From contig CM066292.1 of the NCBI GenBank assembly GCA_033816765.1, positions 806,001-870,000 of the forward strand: a DNA stretch of 64,000 nt, written 5' to 3'. The stretch comes from Nothopassalora personata (lineage: Eukaryota > Ascomycota > Dothideomycetes > Mycosphaerellales > Mycosphaerellaceae). The notes beneath the pieces are model-generated. The model had not been told where the DNA came from, did not search any database, and saw nothing but the letters and a program-made list of their open reading frames with translations. Of the stretch, positions 43,680 through 55,936 are shown piece after piece. Numbering within the stretch: position 1 is the first letter of the stretch; each line of letters begins with the position of its first letter. The translations under genes and the position numbers were made by a program.

Positions 43680-46600
43680 TAAGAGAAAGGAGAAGAGAAG
43701 GGAACTAAAATCCCAATTCTTAGGAGAGACAACTAGAAGAGATAGTTCAACCTTTAGAGATACAAGATAGAGAGCTAGTTAGCATTCTTTGCAATTGATA
43801 ACCTATTAGAAGTGTTATTTAACAACATTAAGGGTAAGAACCTAAAACTCTAGGAAGAGACTAAGATTAAAGAGATTCTCAATGCACTAATATAGACAAA
43901 ACAGAATGCAGCTTGCTGCTTTAGTATCCTAAGTAGGATTACAGAAGAAGATAAATTTAAGCTTAAGGGCTCTTACGAATCTAGAAAAGCTGCTAAGATA
44001 TAGGTACATCTCTAGAACAAGTATAGCTAGGTGTTACTAACCTATGCACATAAGCTCACAAAACAGTTTGTAAACTTTGAGATAAGTAAAGAGTTCACTA
44101 TTAGATCTGTATAGGCACACCTAGTGTCTCTTAGAAGGAGGATTGCTAATGTTGACCTAGAGGGCCAGCACTATAGGAAAGCTAATGTAAGAATAACCTA
44201 GCTTTTAAGCTCACTGCTACCTAACTACCATATAGCTAGGGATACTATTATAGCTTAGCTGAAGATAGATTATAAAAGGACCTTAAAGATCCTTAAGGCT
44301 TAAGAGGCTAGATTAAATCCCTCTAAGGCTAAGTATAGTATAGTAGCTACCTAGGTTAGGCCCTTAGGTTAGGCAAGATTACTTTCCTGCCTTCTCTATA
44401 AGAAGGACTATCTTATTAAGGACTGCCCTAGTCTCTCTAAGGCAAAGAAGGTCCTTAGATCTTATTCCTAAGCACTATCCTCTTAGAATACAACACATAT
44501 TAAGAAGAGAAGATCTCCACTACCATCTTTAAGAAGAATACTAAGAGAGAAGTCCTCTATAGAGGAACTTAAGAAAATAGTAAAGAAACTTAGCTCTAAT
44601 ATACTATCACTCTAGAAGAACTAGGCCTAGTCTCCTTCCTCTAAAACAAGGAAGACTAGGAAAGGTTTCTCTACCTAAGAGCTACCTAACTTATACAACT
44701 TATCCTAGAAGACAATGTCTAATAATAATAAGTATAATAAAGTGGCTTACTTAACTACAGAAGTCTAAGGCAAGTTCCCCTTATTAGAGTAGTTACTTAA
44801 TTCTTATGCTTTATCCTATATAACTAACTAGAACTGCCTCTTTAGATCTATGACTCCCTTAATAAAGAAGAAATAGATTAAAGTAGGAGGTAGGCATTTG
44901 TTAGCTACTTATATTAGGACTATAGAGATAAGTAGGAGATCTAGCAGGAAAGTTGTTTTAGAAGATGTTCTACTTATACCTAAGCTAGGGGTGAACCTAG
45001 TTTCTTAGAACTAGTTTAGCAAGCAGTTTAGTGTCTAACCTCCTTTATTTTCTCTTGTATCCCCCTCTAGCCAAACTGTTGTCTAGACAAGGCTTCTTAG
45101 GGGGGTTCCATTCATTAATGAGATTTCTCCTCTACTATAGGAAAGGGCACATCACTTATTATGTGCACCACTAATAGAGAATGCCTTTGTAACTGCTAAA
45201 TTAGAGACTAACCTAAAATAGTAGGAGCTTTAGCATAGAAGATTTGTACACTTTAGGAAGAACTTGCTCTAGAATCTTTATAAGGTAATAGACTTAAAAG
45301 AACCTATTCCTATTCCTAGGGATAGCTTCTACTAGTGTAGAGTGTGTTTAATAGCAAAGATAAAGAAGTACAAAGGCAAAGTTACTAAGAAAAGACCTAA
45401 AAGACTTGCCCTTGTATCTATTAACATATATAGTCTACTGCTAACATTAAGGCTAGGGTTCAAATACTAGCTTAAGATTGTTAATAACTTCTCTAGAAAA
45501 AAGTGGACCTATCCTTTTAAGAAAAGAGAAGATGCTCTAGTTGCTCTCTAGAACTAGAATATTAAGGCAGAGAGGAAATTATTAGCATAGTTAAAAGCAG
45601 TTAGGCTTAATAATGTAAGGGAACTTATTGTATTAGTTAAGTAGTAGGAGAAGGATTTGGGAATTGGACTAGAGCATACTAAGGCATACAACTCGCTCTA
45701 AAATAGACTAGTTAAAAGGTCAATACAAACCTTAGAAGACTCTATAAGGGCAATACTTAAAGAGGCCAAGATGCTAATTGAATTCTAGCCTAAAGTACTA
45801 GAAGCCTAAACCTATATAAGGAACAAACTACTAAATGGTCTAGACTATAATAGGTTCAAGGTTTTACTAGATAAAGCCTTTAATAGTATTAAGCCAACTA
45901 TTAACCATTTAAAGGTTTAGGGATGCAAAGCTATTGTCTATATAGACATAAGATCCCAGCCTTAATAGGCAAGAAGTAATAAACTAATAAATAGAGGTAA
46001 AGAAGCAGTGTTTATTAGATACGTTAAAAACATAGCTAAGGCCTAGCTCTTTTAGGAACTAGACATAAAAGCTGTAAAACAACATATATATGCAGACGTC
46101 TTTAAGGACCAACCTAGAGGTAATATAGATCTTAATGTTACAAAGTTAAATCTATTAAGCAATGCACTAGCTAGGAGACCCTTAGGGAGGCTAAGGAAGG
46201 ATATATCCTTAGAGCAACCTGTTTACTATTTAATCATTTAGCAGAGCAGCCTAGTAATAGCCTAGCTAAGAAAGCTGTTTATGCAACTTCCCTAGCCTCT
46301 AAAGAATATAGGGGAATTTCAGAAAATCGATAAGCTAATTAAGATAAGCTTACTAGATCTCAAGGAAAAGAATGTCACTAGGACACAAGTAACTACTCTT
46401 AGATCATCCCTTAGTAAGAGGAGGGCTAACCATGATATTAAGGGCTATGAATAGAAACAGAAAGCCCTAAGATCTATAGTCCCTATACCTAAACTAGCTA
46501 CTAAAGTAGGAGAAGCAATAGACCTCTTAGAGAACCTTGCTGCTTACTACTAAGCTTTCTTTACAGCTATACAATCAGTAGATAATTCAGTACTATAGGA

Positions 46601-46899
46601 TAGTGAATTCCTAGAAGAAGTTAAGGAGATAGCCTTTGTAGCAACTATAGAAGTTATTGTATATAAGTAAGAGATCCTAATTCTAAAGTCCTATAAGGAT
46701 GCTATAAATAACAAGAAATAGGGACACCTTTAGAAGGAAGTAATCTAGAAGGAGCTAGATGCTCTATAGAGCAACAACACCTAGGAGAATGCTGTTCTAC
46801 TAAAAGGAGCAAAATTAGTTACGTTAAGATAGGTCTTTAATATTAAAAGAAGCATTAGTAGAGCTATTAAAAAGTTTAAGGCTAGGCTAGTTATAAGGG
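43680..46899 (+). pseudogene. Copia-D gag, protease, integrase and start of RT (before RX)
   Basis: Polyprotein relic readable through stops. Gag from about 43690 has a zinc-knuckle relic CLLYKKDYLIKDCP at about 44389 (family CxxCxxxGHxxxxC). A protease-like SYALSYITN segment lies near 44805 (family DSGAxxHMT). The pre-integrase segment LWHRR-equivalent (LHRRFVHFRKNLL) is at about 45235, then CRVCLIAKIKKYKGK, and the integrase core LVSINIYSLL, LKIVNNFSRKKWTYPFKKRED (catalytic Asp of the D-x-F pair turned to Asn). RT begins with KARLVIRGFLQ at about 46880, where RX interrupts. TAG replaces many Trp and Gln codons. Confidence 0.8.
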
Positions 46900-46910
46900 G
46901 CTTTTTACAG

Positions 46911-47680
46911 ATTTGATTGATTGATTATTCCATTAACGTGCTATTTGAGTCAAAGACTATGCAACACGGGTCTCGAGAACGAGACCAAAATTTGAGAGAA
47001 GGAGAAAAGCCCCGTCGTACCCCGGACGTAAAAACTCCTTAAAAGATGCGAGCAACGCTCGCTATTCGAACCGTAAATCGAATATATTGCGGCGTAGTAC
47101 GCGCGTACCCGGTAGTCGTGTCTTGTCGAGAATTGCGGTTTGTCGCCTTGCCCCGGGCGAGACAAGTTTTGCGCCCGTGTCTCGTTCTTGTTTTAAAAAG
47201 CCAAGCCGGCCGTACCCGTACGCACCGAGCAAAATCCCAAGAAACACCCGTTGCCTCTGTTTCAAATCCAGTCGCGTTCTCCGGTCTCGAGTGTAGCTCC
47301 TCGGTCGCAGTGGCCTCGCTGTCGTCCCCCCCTCGGCCTCTCTTGGTTCCAGCCGTGCAGTATACGTGGTTTGCGCCCCTAAACGCCTCTCTTGGTTCCA
47401 GCCGGCAGTTTACGTGGTTTGCCGGGACGACAGGTAGACAGCGCCTTCGTTGTTCGAGCGACGTGTACGCTATGTACGTCGCTTTCCCTTCTCGCAGTTC
47501 CGGAGTTCTTGTTTGTAGATTTTGAGCGTATCTCGTTCGTTCGGTTCGTCCGACCTGTCTTTTCTTGTTTCGAGTCGAGTAGGCTTGTATTTTTCGAGAG
47601 AGAGAGTCTTAGTTTCTCTTCGTCGTGACGAAGATACTTACGTCGTCCGCCGCGTGAAGGCGCTCTCTATAGGACGACAG
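46911..47680 (-). mobile_element. RX copy 4, least mutated copy (in Copia-D)
   Basis: 770 bp, flanked by a perfect 11-bp duplication GCTTTTTACAG (46900-46910, 47681-47691). On the minus strand it starts CTGTCGTCCTATAGAGAGCG and ends in a TAATCAATCAATCAAAT tail. Normal CA/TG content, so it inserted after Copia-D had been mutated. It carries two similar ~50-bp segments, each containing CAAACCACGTA and GGCTGGAACCAAGAGAGGC (about 47330-47430). Open frames inside it do not match other RX copies and look accidental. Non-coding retroposon, SINE-like in structure. Confidence 0.88.
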
Positions 47681-47691
47681 GCTTTTTACAG

Positions 47692-49100
47692 AAGTTTAGT
47701 GTTAACTTTATAGAGACATTTGCGCCTATAGTTAGATAGGACACCCTTAGGGTATTTATAGCTATTGTGTGTAAGAAGGATCTCTATCTTTACTAAGTGG
47801 ATATAAACAATGCGTTTATAGAAAGCACCCTCTATAAAGACATCTTTATATTACTACTACTAGGAGTTAAGCTTCTACTAAACATAGTGTTTAAGATCCT
47901 TAAAAGCTTGTATAGACTTAAGCAAGCAGCTAGAGATTAGAATCAACTCTGTGTGTTAAAGCTTAGAGAGATTAGATTTATATAGTTAGAGGTAGATCTA
48001 TGCCTACTTATTTATAAGGAAAAAGAGATCATGATTCTTATACATATAGATAACATTCTAATTGCTATACTAAAGTTAACAGATATTCTCTAGTTTAAAA
48101 GAGAACTTAGCAAAGTCTTTAAGATCAAAGATCTTAGTAAACCTAAAAAGATCCTTAGCATAAGAGTTATAAGGGACAGGAGGAGAGGAATCCTAAAACT
48201 TAACTAGGGACACTTTGTTAGGGACAACCTTGTCAAGATAGGGATAAACTATAAGAAGGCAGCACCTATATACTTACCTATAGACAGCTATAAGGCTCTT
48301 AAACCTTCAAGTTATATAGATAAGAGGTATAATAAGGCAGAGTACTAGAGTATCAATAGTACATAGATATAGCTAGCAACAATTACAAGGCTAGACATTG
48401 CTTTTGCCCTAGGAAGGATAAGCTTATTTGTAAGTGACCTATCTACCTACTACATAAAGGCTTTAAAGAAGATTATAAGATATCTAAGGTTATATCCTAA
48501 TCTTAGCCTTGTCTTCTCTAGGCATAGAGAAGGATGCCTAGTTAGATACTATAACTCTAATTATGCAATAGACAAAGTAGACAGAGTTTCTATCCTTAGG
48601 TATGTCTTCTTCCTCTATAGGGCACTAGTCTCCTAGATAAGCAAGAAGCAAAAGTCTGTAGTAACATCTATAATAGAAGCTAAATACATAGCTATAAATG
48701 CATGTGCAAAGCAATCCCAATTCCTAGCTTCACTACTAAGGGAGATAGACTGTCTAGAGTTAGTAGGAGACTGTTCCTATTAACTAAGGATCACTAGAAA
48801 CTAGGAGACTATGTTAAGCTTAAGACTAGTCCAATTAAGAGGTAACAACTAAGCTGCCCTTACCCTAGTAAGGGATGCACATGTTCATAACAAGTTAAAG
48901 CATATTAATATTGCCTATAATGCTGTTAGGAAACTTTGGTAGAGAAGGCTTATTACTATTAAGTACACCCCAACATCTAAGATAGTTGTAGATAGGTTTA
49001 TAAAGCTAAAGACTAGTCCACACTTCCAGAGGTTTGTAAGCTAGCTCAACCTATTATAGAGGTCTAAATACTACTAATAGGAGAAGAGCAGACTATAACC
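47692..49100 (+). pseudogene. Copia-D RT and RNase H (after RX)
   Basis: Continues the frame as FSVNFIETFAPIVR, YLYQVDINNAFIES (catalytic DINNAF), SLYRLKQAARDWNQL and LIHIDNILIA (family YVDDI). RNase H follows with STYYIKALKKIIRYL and VVTSIIEAKYIAI (family SSTEAEYxA) up to about 49020. Stops at Trp/Gln codons. A clear copia order. Confidence 0.85.
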
Positions 49101-49122
49101 TCCTATATAAGATAAGTAGGAG

Positions 49123-49369
49123 TATTAAGATGTAGCATCTTAAGGGGAGCTAACAGTTAGGTTGTAATCTAATAGCCTAAGGCATCCACGATAACTCAGC
49201 TTGTCGGAAGACACCTTCTCTCCCTTTTAGCTTAGATAGACATCTAACACAATCAACACATTGGTTCCTAATATATTGCTGCATGCCCTGTGGCTATTAG
49301 CCAGTTGAAGATTAATCTCTTACTCTACTCCGCTGCTAACTACGTATCCTGTAAGGTCTCAACTTAACA
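49123..49369 (+). repeat. 3' LTR of Copia-D (247 bp)
   Basis: Starts TATTAAG (from TGTTAAG) and ends CTTAACA; GTAGC follows. It carries seven of the eight RIP-type differences between the two LTRs. Confidence 0.9.
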
Positions 49370-49374
49370 GTAGC

Positions 49375-49509
49375 TATAATATATAGGTCCTAAACTAGTA
49401 TCCTAACTCTCTATATAACTATACTATACAACTTATACAGTAACTTTATAGTAGACTAGCTATTACTTTATGTTTGTAAGCGTACTATATTATAATATAG
49501 TGTTGCTAC
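49375..49509. other. Mutated DNA between Copia-D and RX copy 5
   Basis: TA-rich, nothing recognised. Not coding as far as I can see. Confidence 0.4.
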
Positions 49510-49966
49510 TTATTAATTGATTATTCTACTAACGTACTATATAAGTCTTAGACTATATAATACGAGTTATTACAAACGACTAAACTTAAATATATAGAGA
49601 AAAGCTCTACGTACCTAGATAGAAAATTTCTTCGAAGGACTAAATCTACGAGAGAGAAAGATTAAATAAATTATAGCAGTAGTATACTGCGTACCCGGTA
49701 CTTGTGTCTTATGTCTTATATTACGAGTTATTACCTAACACTAGGCGACATAAGTTTTACGCTCGTTTTTTAAGAACGACTAGTTAGGTTATATTTTAGG
49801 AGTTACGGCCCGCATTTCTTTACCTTTACTGCGCCGGGCCGTTTCGTAGTATAAACGCTAAATTCGAAACTTTAAGAGAGAGAGAGAGAGGTAGTTTCTT
49901 AAATAACCTGTTTCCTCCGTAAAGTCTTTAACCGCCTTCTTTATGCGGTAGCTCGAGGTTTTAGTT
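49510..49966 (-). mobile_element. RX copy 5, 3' part (split by copy 6)
   Basis: Tail end TATTAATTGATTATTCTAC at the left, then the RX body in reverse (GTACCCGGTACTTGTG, GAGAGAGAGAGAG tract near 49880). Interrupted at the 14-bp duplication TCGAGGTTTTAGTT (49953-49966, 50842-50855). The outer ends are approximate. Confidence 0.72.
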
Positions 49967-50841
49967 ATTATTAAAAGTAGAGCAGAGCGCCTTTACGCAG
50001 TAGATAATAACAGTACCTTAGTTATAATAAAAAGAAAATAAATCTCTCTTTTTCAAACATCCTCTTCAAATAAACCTTATAAAGCGATGCCTATTTTAAA
50101 GCGTAAAACGCGATAACGACCTTAAATATAATACGAAGAAGAAGAGAAGAGAGGAGAGGAGAAGATAGGACACGCCCGGATATATATTAACGGAGACCTT
50201 AAAACTATAAGAAAGGAGGGAGAATATAATAGTCTCTCTCTCTCTAGAGAATAACAGCCGTTTAAAGTATCTCGCTATATTAAAGTAACTTCCTATAGCT
50301 CTATAAAGAAACTAAAATCTTATATACCGTCCGAGATGGTTAAAGACTCTATAGAGTAGACGGGCTACTTAAGATGCTACCTTTACCTTTCTCTCTCTCT
50401 CTTAAATTCTCTATTTTAGTATTTATATTATAGGACCGCCTAGCGTAATAAAGGCGAAGAAACGCGCGGTCGTAATTCTCGAAACATAATCTAACTAACT
50501 AGACAAACAATTAGACAACTAGCCCGACGATTAACTGGTTATTCTCGGTCAATTAGGGGTTCTTTAAATTTACGTAGAACTTATCTTACCTAGAGTAATG
50601 AAATGACTTATAATATAAAATATAGGATACGACTAGTAGGCACGCGGCGCGCTACTATAGTTATATATTTAACCTTTATCTTAAATACTAAACTTTACTT
50701 ATGCTCTTTTAAAGAGTTTTTACGTCCGGGTACAACGGGGTTTTCTCTTTATATTTTTGAATTTAGTCGTTAGCTCTAACTTATATAATGTAGTTTTTAA
50801 TTTCTATAGTACGGTAATAGAAAGATCAATTAATTAATTAA
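49967..50841 (+). mobile_element. RX copy 6 (inside copy 5)
   Basis: 875 bp in the opposite orientation to copy 5, with GAGCGCCTTTACGCAG near its start and a TCAATTAATTAATTAA tail. It has about 10-15 extra bases before GAGCGCC relative to other copies. Perfect 14-bp target duplication TCGAGGTTTTAGTT. Confidence 0.82.
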
Positions 50842-50855
50842 TCGAGGTTTTAGTT

Positions 50856-51150
50856 TCTTATATGTCCGTAGCGAGTTACTCGCTTCTAACAGTCATTGTT
50901 ATCTAGAGAGAGAGTCTACTATATTCTCTCTTATTTTAAGCAGTTTTAGGGACTTTATTATTAGATATTCGGACGCGTTCTATCTTCTTCTCTACATTGT
51001 GTTTTAAGGTCGGTATTGTGTTTTAGGCTTTAAAATAGATATTACTTTTTAAGATTTACTTAGATCTCGTACGAGAGCTTTTAAGAGGGAGAGACTTAGT
51101 TTCTCTTCATTATAATAAGAGTACTTACGTCGCCCGCTGCGTAAAGGCTA
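50856..51150 (-). mobile_element. RX copy 5, 5' part
   Basis: Resumes RX (TCTCTTCATTATAATAAGAG, ACGTCGCCCGCTGCGTAAAGG). The usual GCTCTCTATAG terminus is missing or altered, so the end is approximate. Confidence 0.65.
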
Positions 51151-51289
51151 TTACAATATATTAATTAGGTTATAAATTATTCTAGAAATAGTTATAGTTA
51201 GAAAGAGTAGTAGCGGCACTCTAATAGCTTATTAAATAGCTCTTCTTATTGAAATAATATAGTGATTATAGACCTACTAATTTGTTTCT

Positions 51290-51900
51290 ACTTTCTTACT
51301 TAAATATTCCTACTAAAATGTTTCTATAAAAATGTTCCCGCTTAGATATTTCTACTAAAGTGTTCCTACTAAACTATCTATACTAAAATGTTATTACTCG
51401 TTTATTTTTACTTTCCCGCTAGAGTCCCTACTAAGGTATTTGTACTAACTTATTACTACTAAATCACCTCGACTTCCCTACTATAATCTTTCTCTACTAG
51501 TCTAGTAACGCTAAAATATCTCCGTCTTCTACTAAAATATATCCGCTATAATATTTATACTAAGTTCTCCCTACTAAATTGTCTCTATTACATTGTCTTT
51601 ACTAAACTAATATCGTAATCTACAAAAATCCTACTAAAATGTTTCTACTAACTTCTTAGCAGTTAATCGTTTGTATAACTTATCTATAGATTCCCTCTAA
51701 AATGTTTCTCCTTAAGTGTTCCTACTAATTTATTCTCCAATAAATTATTAATCCTATATATTATTTTCGCTAAATTGTTACTACTTTATACTAAATTGTT
51801 TCTACGAATTTTTTATACTAAACCGCTCCTAGTTTTTTACTAAATTATTATTATTAGATTTCAGTTTTTACTAAATTATTTCTACTTTCTCCCTAGAACC
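51290..51900 (+). repeat. Decayed minisatellite with a TACTAAAATGTTTC-like unit
   Basis: Dozens of loosely spaced copies of a unit near CTACTAAAATGTTTC (variants TACTAAATTGTTTC, TACTAAAGTGTTCC), spaced about 14-17 bp. TACTAAA recurs throughout. Imperfect units, no coding frame. Confidence 0.65.
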
Positions 51901-53165
51901 TATATATATTGATAGTAAAGATAATTTCCTACGTTAACTACGACCTCCTATACCTAAGTAATCTATTTTATATAATTAACTGTTAGTACAACCGCAGTAT
52001 GTTATATCTAGAAGAAGTGTTAAGGGCGACAATACTCTCGTTACTATATTATCTTATTAAGTCTAAGAGGCGCTTCTAATCTATAGCGGAGGAGACAACG
52101 TATATATCTACGACCTAATCTAGCTAGCTAGAGAGTAGTGCTTAGATATTATAATTAGAGGTTTCTAGTCTCTACGGTAGATACGAAGGTAGAGATAGAT
52201 AAGTTCTTAGGTAGAAGTACTACTTACTAAATGTAGCTATAGATATATTCCTATATCTAGTTAGTTATAGCTACTAAATAATTGTATCGTTAATAAACGG
52301 TAGCTACTCGACCTATTAGGCTATAAGTTCCTATAGTAGTCTCGAGACCGGTAAGTGAAACGTTTATTATTTAGTACTCTATAGGACTATAGCGCTAAAA
52401 ACTAAGTAGCTAGTATATAAGAAAAGGGCTTAGCTACACTCTTTCGATATTATCTTTAATAGAAACGCTTATATAATATCTACTTAGTCCTGACTATTAA
52501 GGTAGTAATAATACTCCTTTCTAGCGGTTATAGGTTTAGCTTTAGCTCTTATACCCTATATAAAATTCTTCTCTTATATAAGAGTAAGAGTATCTTAGGT
52601 AAATATTACCGTATCCTACGTCTTTAAACTTATAACCTACACCTCCTCTAGTGTCTATAGTTAAGAAAATGTATATACCGTCTACTAGTACGCTAATAGC
52701 CTGAGAAGTAATAATGCTTATACTATACCTAGATTCTACCTTAGTTCCTAGTATAAGAACTAGAACGGTCCTTATCCGCGCTAAATTTACATATATATAT
52801 ATATATTTCTATTGTATCTAGGAGTGGGGCTTTCTTTCTATACTAAGAGTATCTTTACTAGCTATAGAAGAGATAGATAAAAGGACGCGTAGGCTAATAA
52901 TATATATATAATTAAACGTAGTATATAATTAAACGTGGTTTAATTTAGAGACATAGTAGGCCCTGACTAGCTCAAGATACGTATAGCTAGTCTAGGAAGG
53001 AATATAGAGCAACTTAGGTAGCTTAGTAGCGTTTAGAGCTATTTATGTAGGAAATAGTAGAGATATTATAGCTTTAGTAAATTATAATACCTAAAGGTAC
53101 AATAAAATACCTAAATTATAGCTTCGGCTCGCTATTTTATATAGTTACGTTAAATAATAGAACTG

Positions 53166-53208
<43 letters not shown>

Positions 53209-55307
53209 CTCTATAGATTATTAGTTCTAGTAATTCCCTACGCTATAAGCTAATCGTTTATCCCTTTATTATTAAGGTTCCTCCTTCTTTCTCTTTATTA
53301 CGCATTTAAGTACTATTTACCTCTCCTTTAATAAATTCTATACTACCGCTTTTTATTTAGCTTAACGTAGTATAATAACTATAATCTAGTATAATATACT
53401 ACTTTAGTAAAGGGAAAGTAGAGAAGACATTAGCGTATATATAGAAACATATCTCGGTAAAGTAGGTAACGGTAATATTATTATACTGTATTATTACGTA
53501 ATGACTACCTAGAAGTAGCTATAGTCTAAGCATTATTTATTATACGTTTTATATAAGGAGGATATATACTTTAATAACCTTAAAATACTTACTATTAGTT
53601 AATATAGGGGGAAGTTAGTATACTTATATATATTTAAAACAATATAGACTTTATTACCGTTACAAATGGTATTTCCTACTACTTAATTGACCTTAATTAT
53701 AATGTTAATAACCGAGTAAATATAGTAGTAAAGTTGTTAAGGATAATAGCGGCTACCTAGATTACCTACTACTAAGGCTTTATTTAATATTCTTAGTTTA
53801 TTTAACATACTTTAGCCGTTAAGCTGCTACTCCTATGTACTATACGTAAAATGTAGATAGTAGAAGTTATAATAGAGATCTTTACATAAATATAACCGTA
53901 TATACATCTCTTAAATATCCTATATCTATCTTACGTAATATTATAGCTAGGATATTACTTAGGTAGACTATAATATTACTTAAGACAATACTATATCTAG
54001 TAGGTTAGTATCTTAGTAAGCTAATTAGGGTTAAGAGGGACGTTAAGTTATAGCGGGCGTATAGAGTAAGGACTATAATTGCGAGCCTCGCTATCGTTAA
54101 CCCGGAGTTATATAATAAGAAGGCTATTTTACGTAGTACTTAAAGTACTATAGCCTAGGAAAATTTTAATAATCTCCTATAGAGAAGTCTCTATAGGTAC
54201 GGGACGGTTAGAGGCGTACTACTATTAACTGTACGTTTATTTAAAGGTTTATAACTAACGTTATAAAGGTACTAATAATAGTAAGTAGTAGAAGTTTTCA
54301 GCTATTACTAGATTATACTACTAGGACCCGTAAGTAATAAGTAACTTGCTGGCTTATTTCTTAATATTTCCTAATCTTTAAAGTCCTATATAGTCCTCGT
54401 ACATGTCTTAATATAGTATATATAGAAGGATATATAGCTAAGTATATACCGTTAAAACATTCACTTATAACAATTAGTCCGTTTATAGTAGTTCTAGATC
54501 CGGACTAACTAGCTAAACACGCTTAAATTTAGGCTATACCTTATTACAAGACGTCTAATTCTAGAACGTCTATAAATACTAACGAGGGAGTACTCTTACG
54601 CTCTCTCTTAAGATAAAGTAGGTTCTAGGAATCTAGAACGGGCCCCTAGAGAGAATCTTAGATTATACACATAGCTCTAAAGTACTACTATGTTGTACTT
54701 TATACTACTTTCCTATAATTAATTTAATTCCTTAGTTTAAGTTCTAGGGATAGTTAATAAGGGCTAGCTCTTAGTTATCTCTACTAAAGTAGCTAGTAGA
54801 TCCTCGTTGTAAAAAGTAACTAAGATTCATTAGAGAGTAAATACCTATTTAGTACCTTACTACCTTATAGAGAATTTATAAGGGGAAAGTAAGGTCGTTA
54901 ATAATCTTAGTAACATAACTCTCCTACAGAGCATCTACGGCTTACTTACTAGCGAGACACTATAGTATAATTCTACTAAGAGTATACTAATATATCTTAT
55001 TCTTACTCGATAGGACTAGTCTATCTACGAACTCCTTATAAATGTAAATATCCTAGCTTATTAAGAGGCTCACGGTATACTAAAGGTAGTTAAGTTATAC
55101 TAGAACCGGATTTTCTTACTAAAAAGAAGGTCTATAACATTAAACTAGATCTATTAAGTCGTGATATTATTACGTCACTCTAATCTAGATTAGTTGAAGG
55201 GTAATTAATAGACGTTTAGTCTAATAACCCCGTAGGCTTAGCCTCCTATATTACGGTTACTAGAGTTATTAGATTTAAAGACGGATTCTAACAATAAAGT
55301 AATACGT
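51901..55307. other. Long mutated stretch, no gene recognised
   Basis: TA-rich, CA/TG-poor. I could not place a domain on either strand with confidence. It contains an AT microsatellite near 52790-52810 and a (CTA)n microsatellite at 53166-53209. Probably old retroelement DNA. Confidence 0.4.
53166..53209. repeat. (CTA)n microsatellite, about 15 units
   Basis: Uninterrupted CTA repeat. Confidence 0.9.
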
Positions 55308-55560
55308 TATAGGTATTAGTTAGTAAGCTAATTAGTTAGTCACATTGTTTACCTACTTAGGCTATTATATTTTATAGTTAAAGAACCGGTTTAAAGTAGA
55401 TAGTATATTATATTTCTCAACTTAAAAAGAATAGGTATAAGTAAAGTCACGTAAATAGATCTTAGAACTTAAGCCTATTCACATGCTTAATTATACTAGA
55501 TCGTAATATACTCTCTTAGCTCTTATAGCTTATAGGTAAGTAAGTAAATTTACATATAAT
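55308..55560 (-). repeat. Left repeat of Copia-B (probable 3' LTR)
   Basis: TATAGGTATTAGTTAGTAAG and the following ~200 bp match 59262-59500 with many C/T, G/A differences. The pair encloses copia coding sequence on the minus strand, hence the LTR call; the ends are not sharp. Confidence 0.5.
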
Positions 55561-55936
55561 CATATAACCCCCTAGGCTATATACTCCTATTACCTATTAT
55601 ATTAACGTTAGGCCCGTTTACTATATTCTATTTAGACTCTATTACGAGCTTTATAGTAGGCTCTTAATTTAGTAATATTTTAGTAACGGGCTACTAGTAT
55701 CGGTAGTAAAGACTATAATAAGGTTATTATTAAAAAGAGGAATAGGGTCTCTATATATAGTTATATTACTACCGTTTTAGTAATATCTAATTTAGTACGG
55801 AAAGAATGAAAATAGTTTTAGTATTAGTAGCTACTAGTACTTTTATATATGTCTATAGTATTAATTACTACGTTAGCATTAGTATAATACGCTAGTACTA
55901 TAGTAGTTCTTGGGCGTCTTTTACGCTAATACTATA
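55561..55936. other. Copia-B 3' internal region or flank
   Basis: No frame recognised. Ends in ACGCTAATACTATA (55923-55936), the target site of RX copy 7. Confidence 0.4.

Larger units (their letters stand above)
42975..49369 (+). mobile_element. Copia-D, moderately RIP-mutated Ty1/copia element split by RX
   Basis: Complete element: LTRs of 247 bp (42975-43221, 49123-49369) with inverted ends TGTTAAG...CTTAACA and target duplication GTAGC (42970-42974, 49370-49374). After removal of RX (46911-47680) and its duplication the element is about 5.6 kb. It keeps many CA/TG pairs, so it was mutated less than its neighbours. Domains from gag to RNase H are readable. Confidence 0.92.

Noticed and set aside
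47262..47282. B-box-like GTTTCAAATCC in RX copy 4
   Set aside because: It is on the strand opposite to the RX 5'-to-3' orientation and has no partner A box; not enough to call a Pol III promoter.
47046..47525. 159-codon plus-strand ORF inside RX copy 4
   Set aside because: Other RX copies do not preserve it, it overlaps several other chance frames in the same GC-richer DNA, and the protein has low complexity without a domain. Judged accidental.
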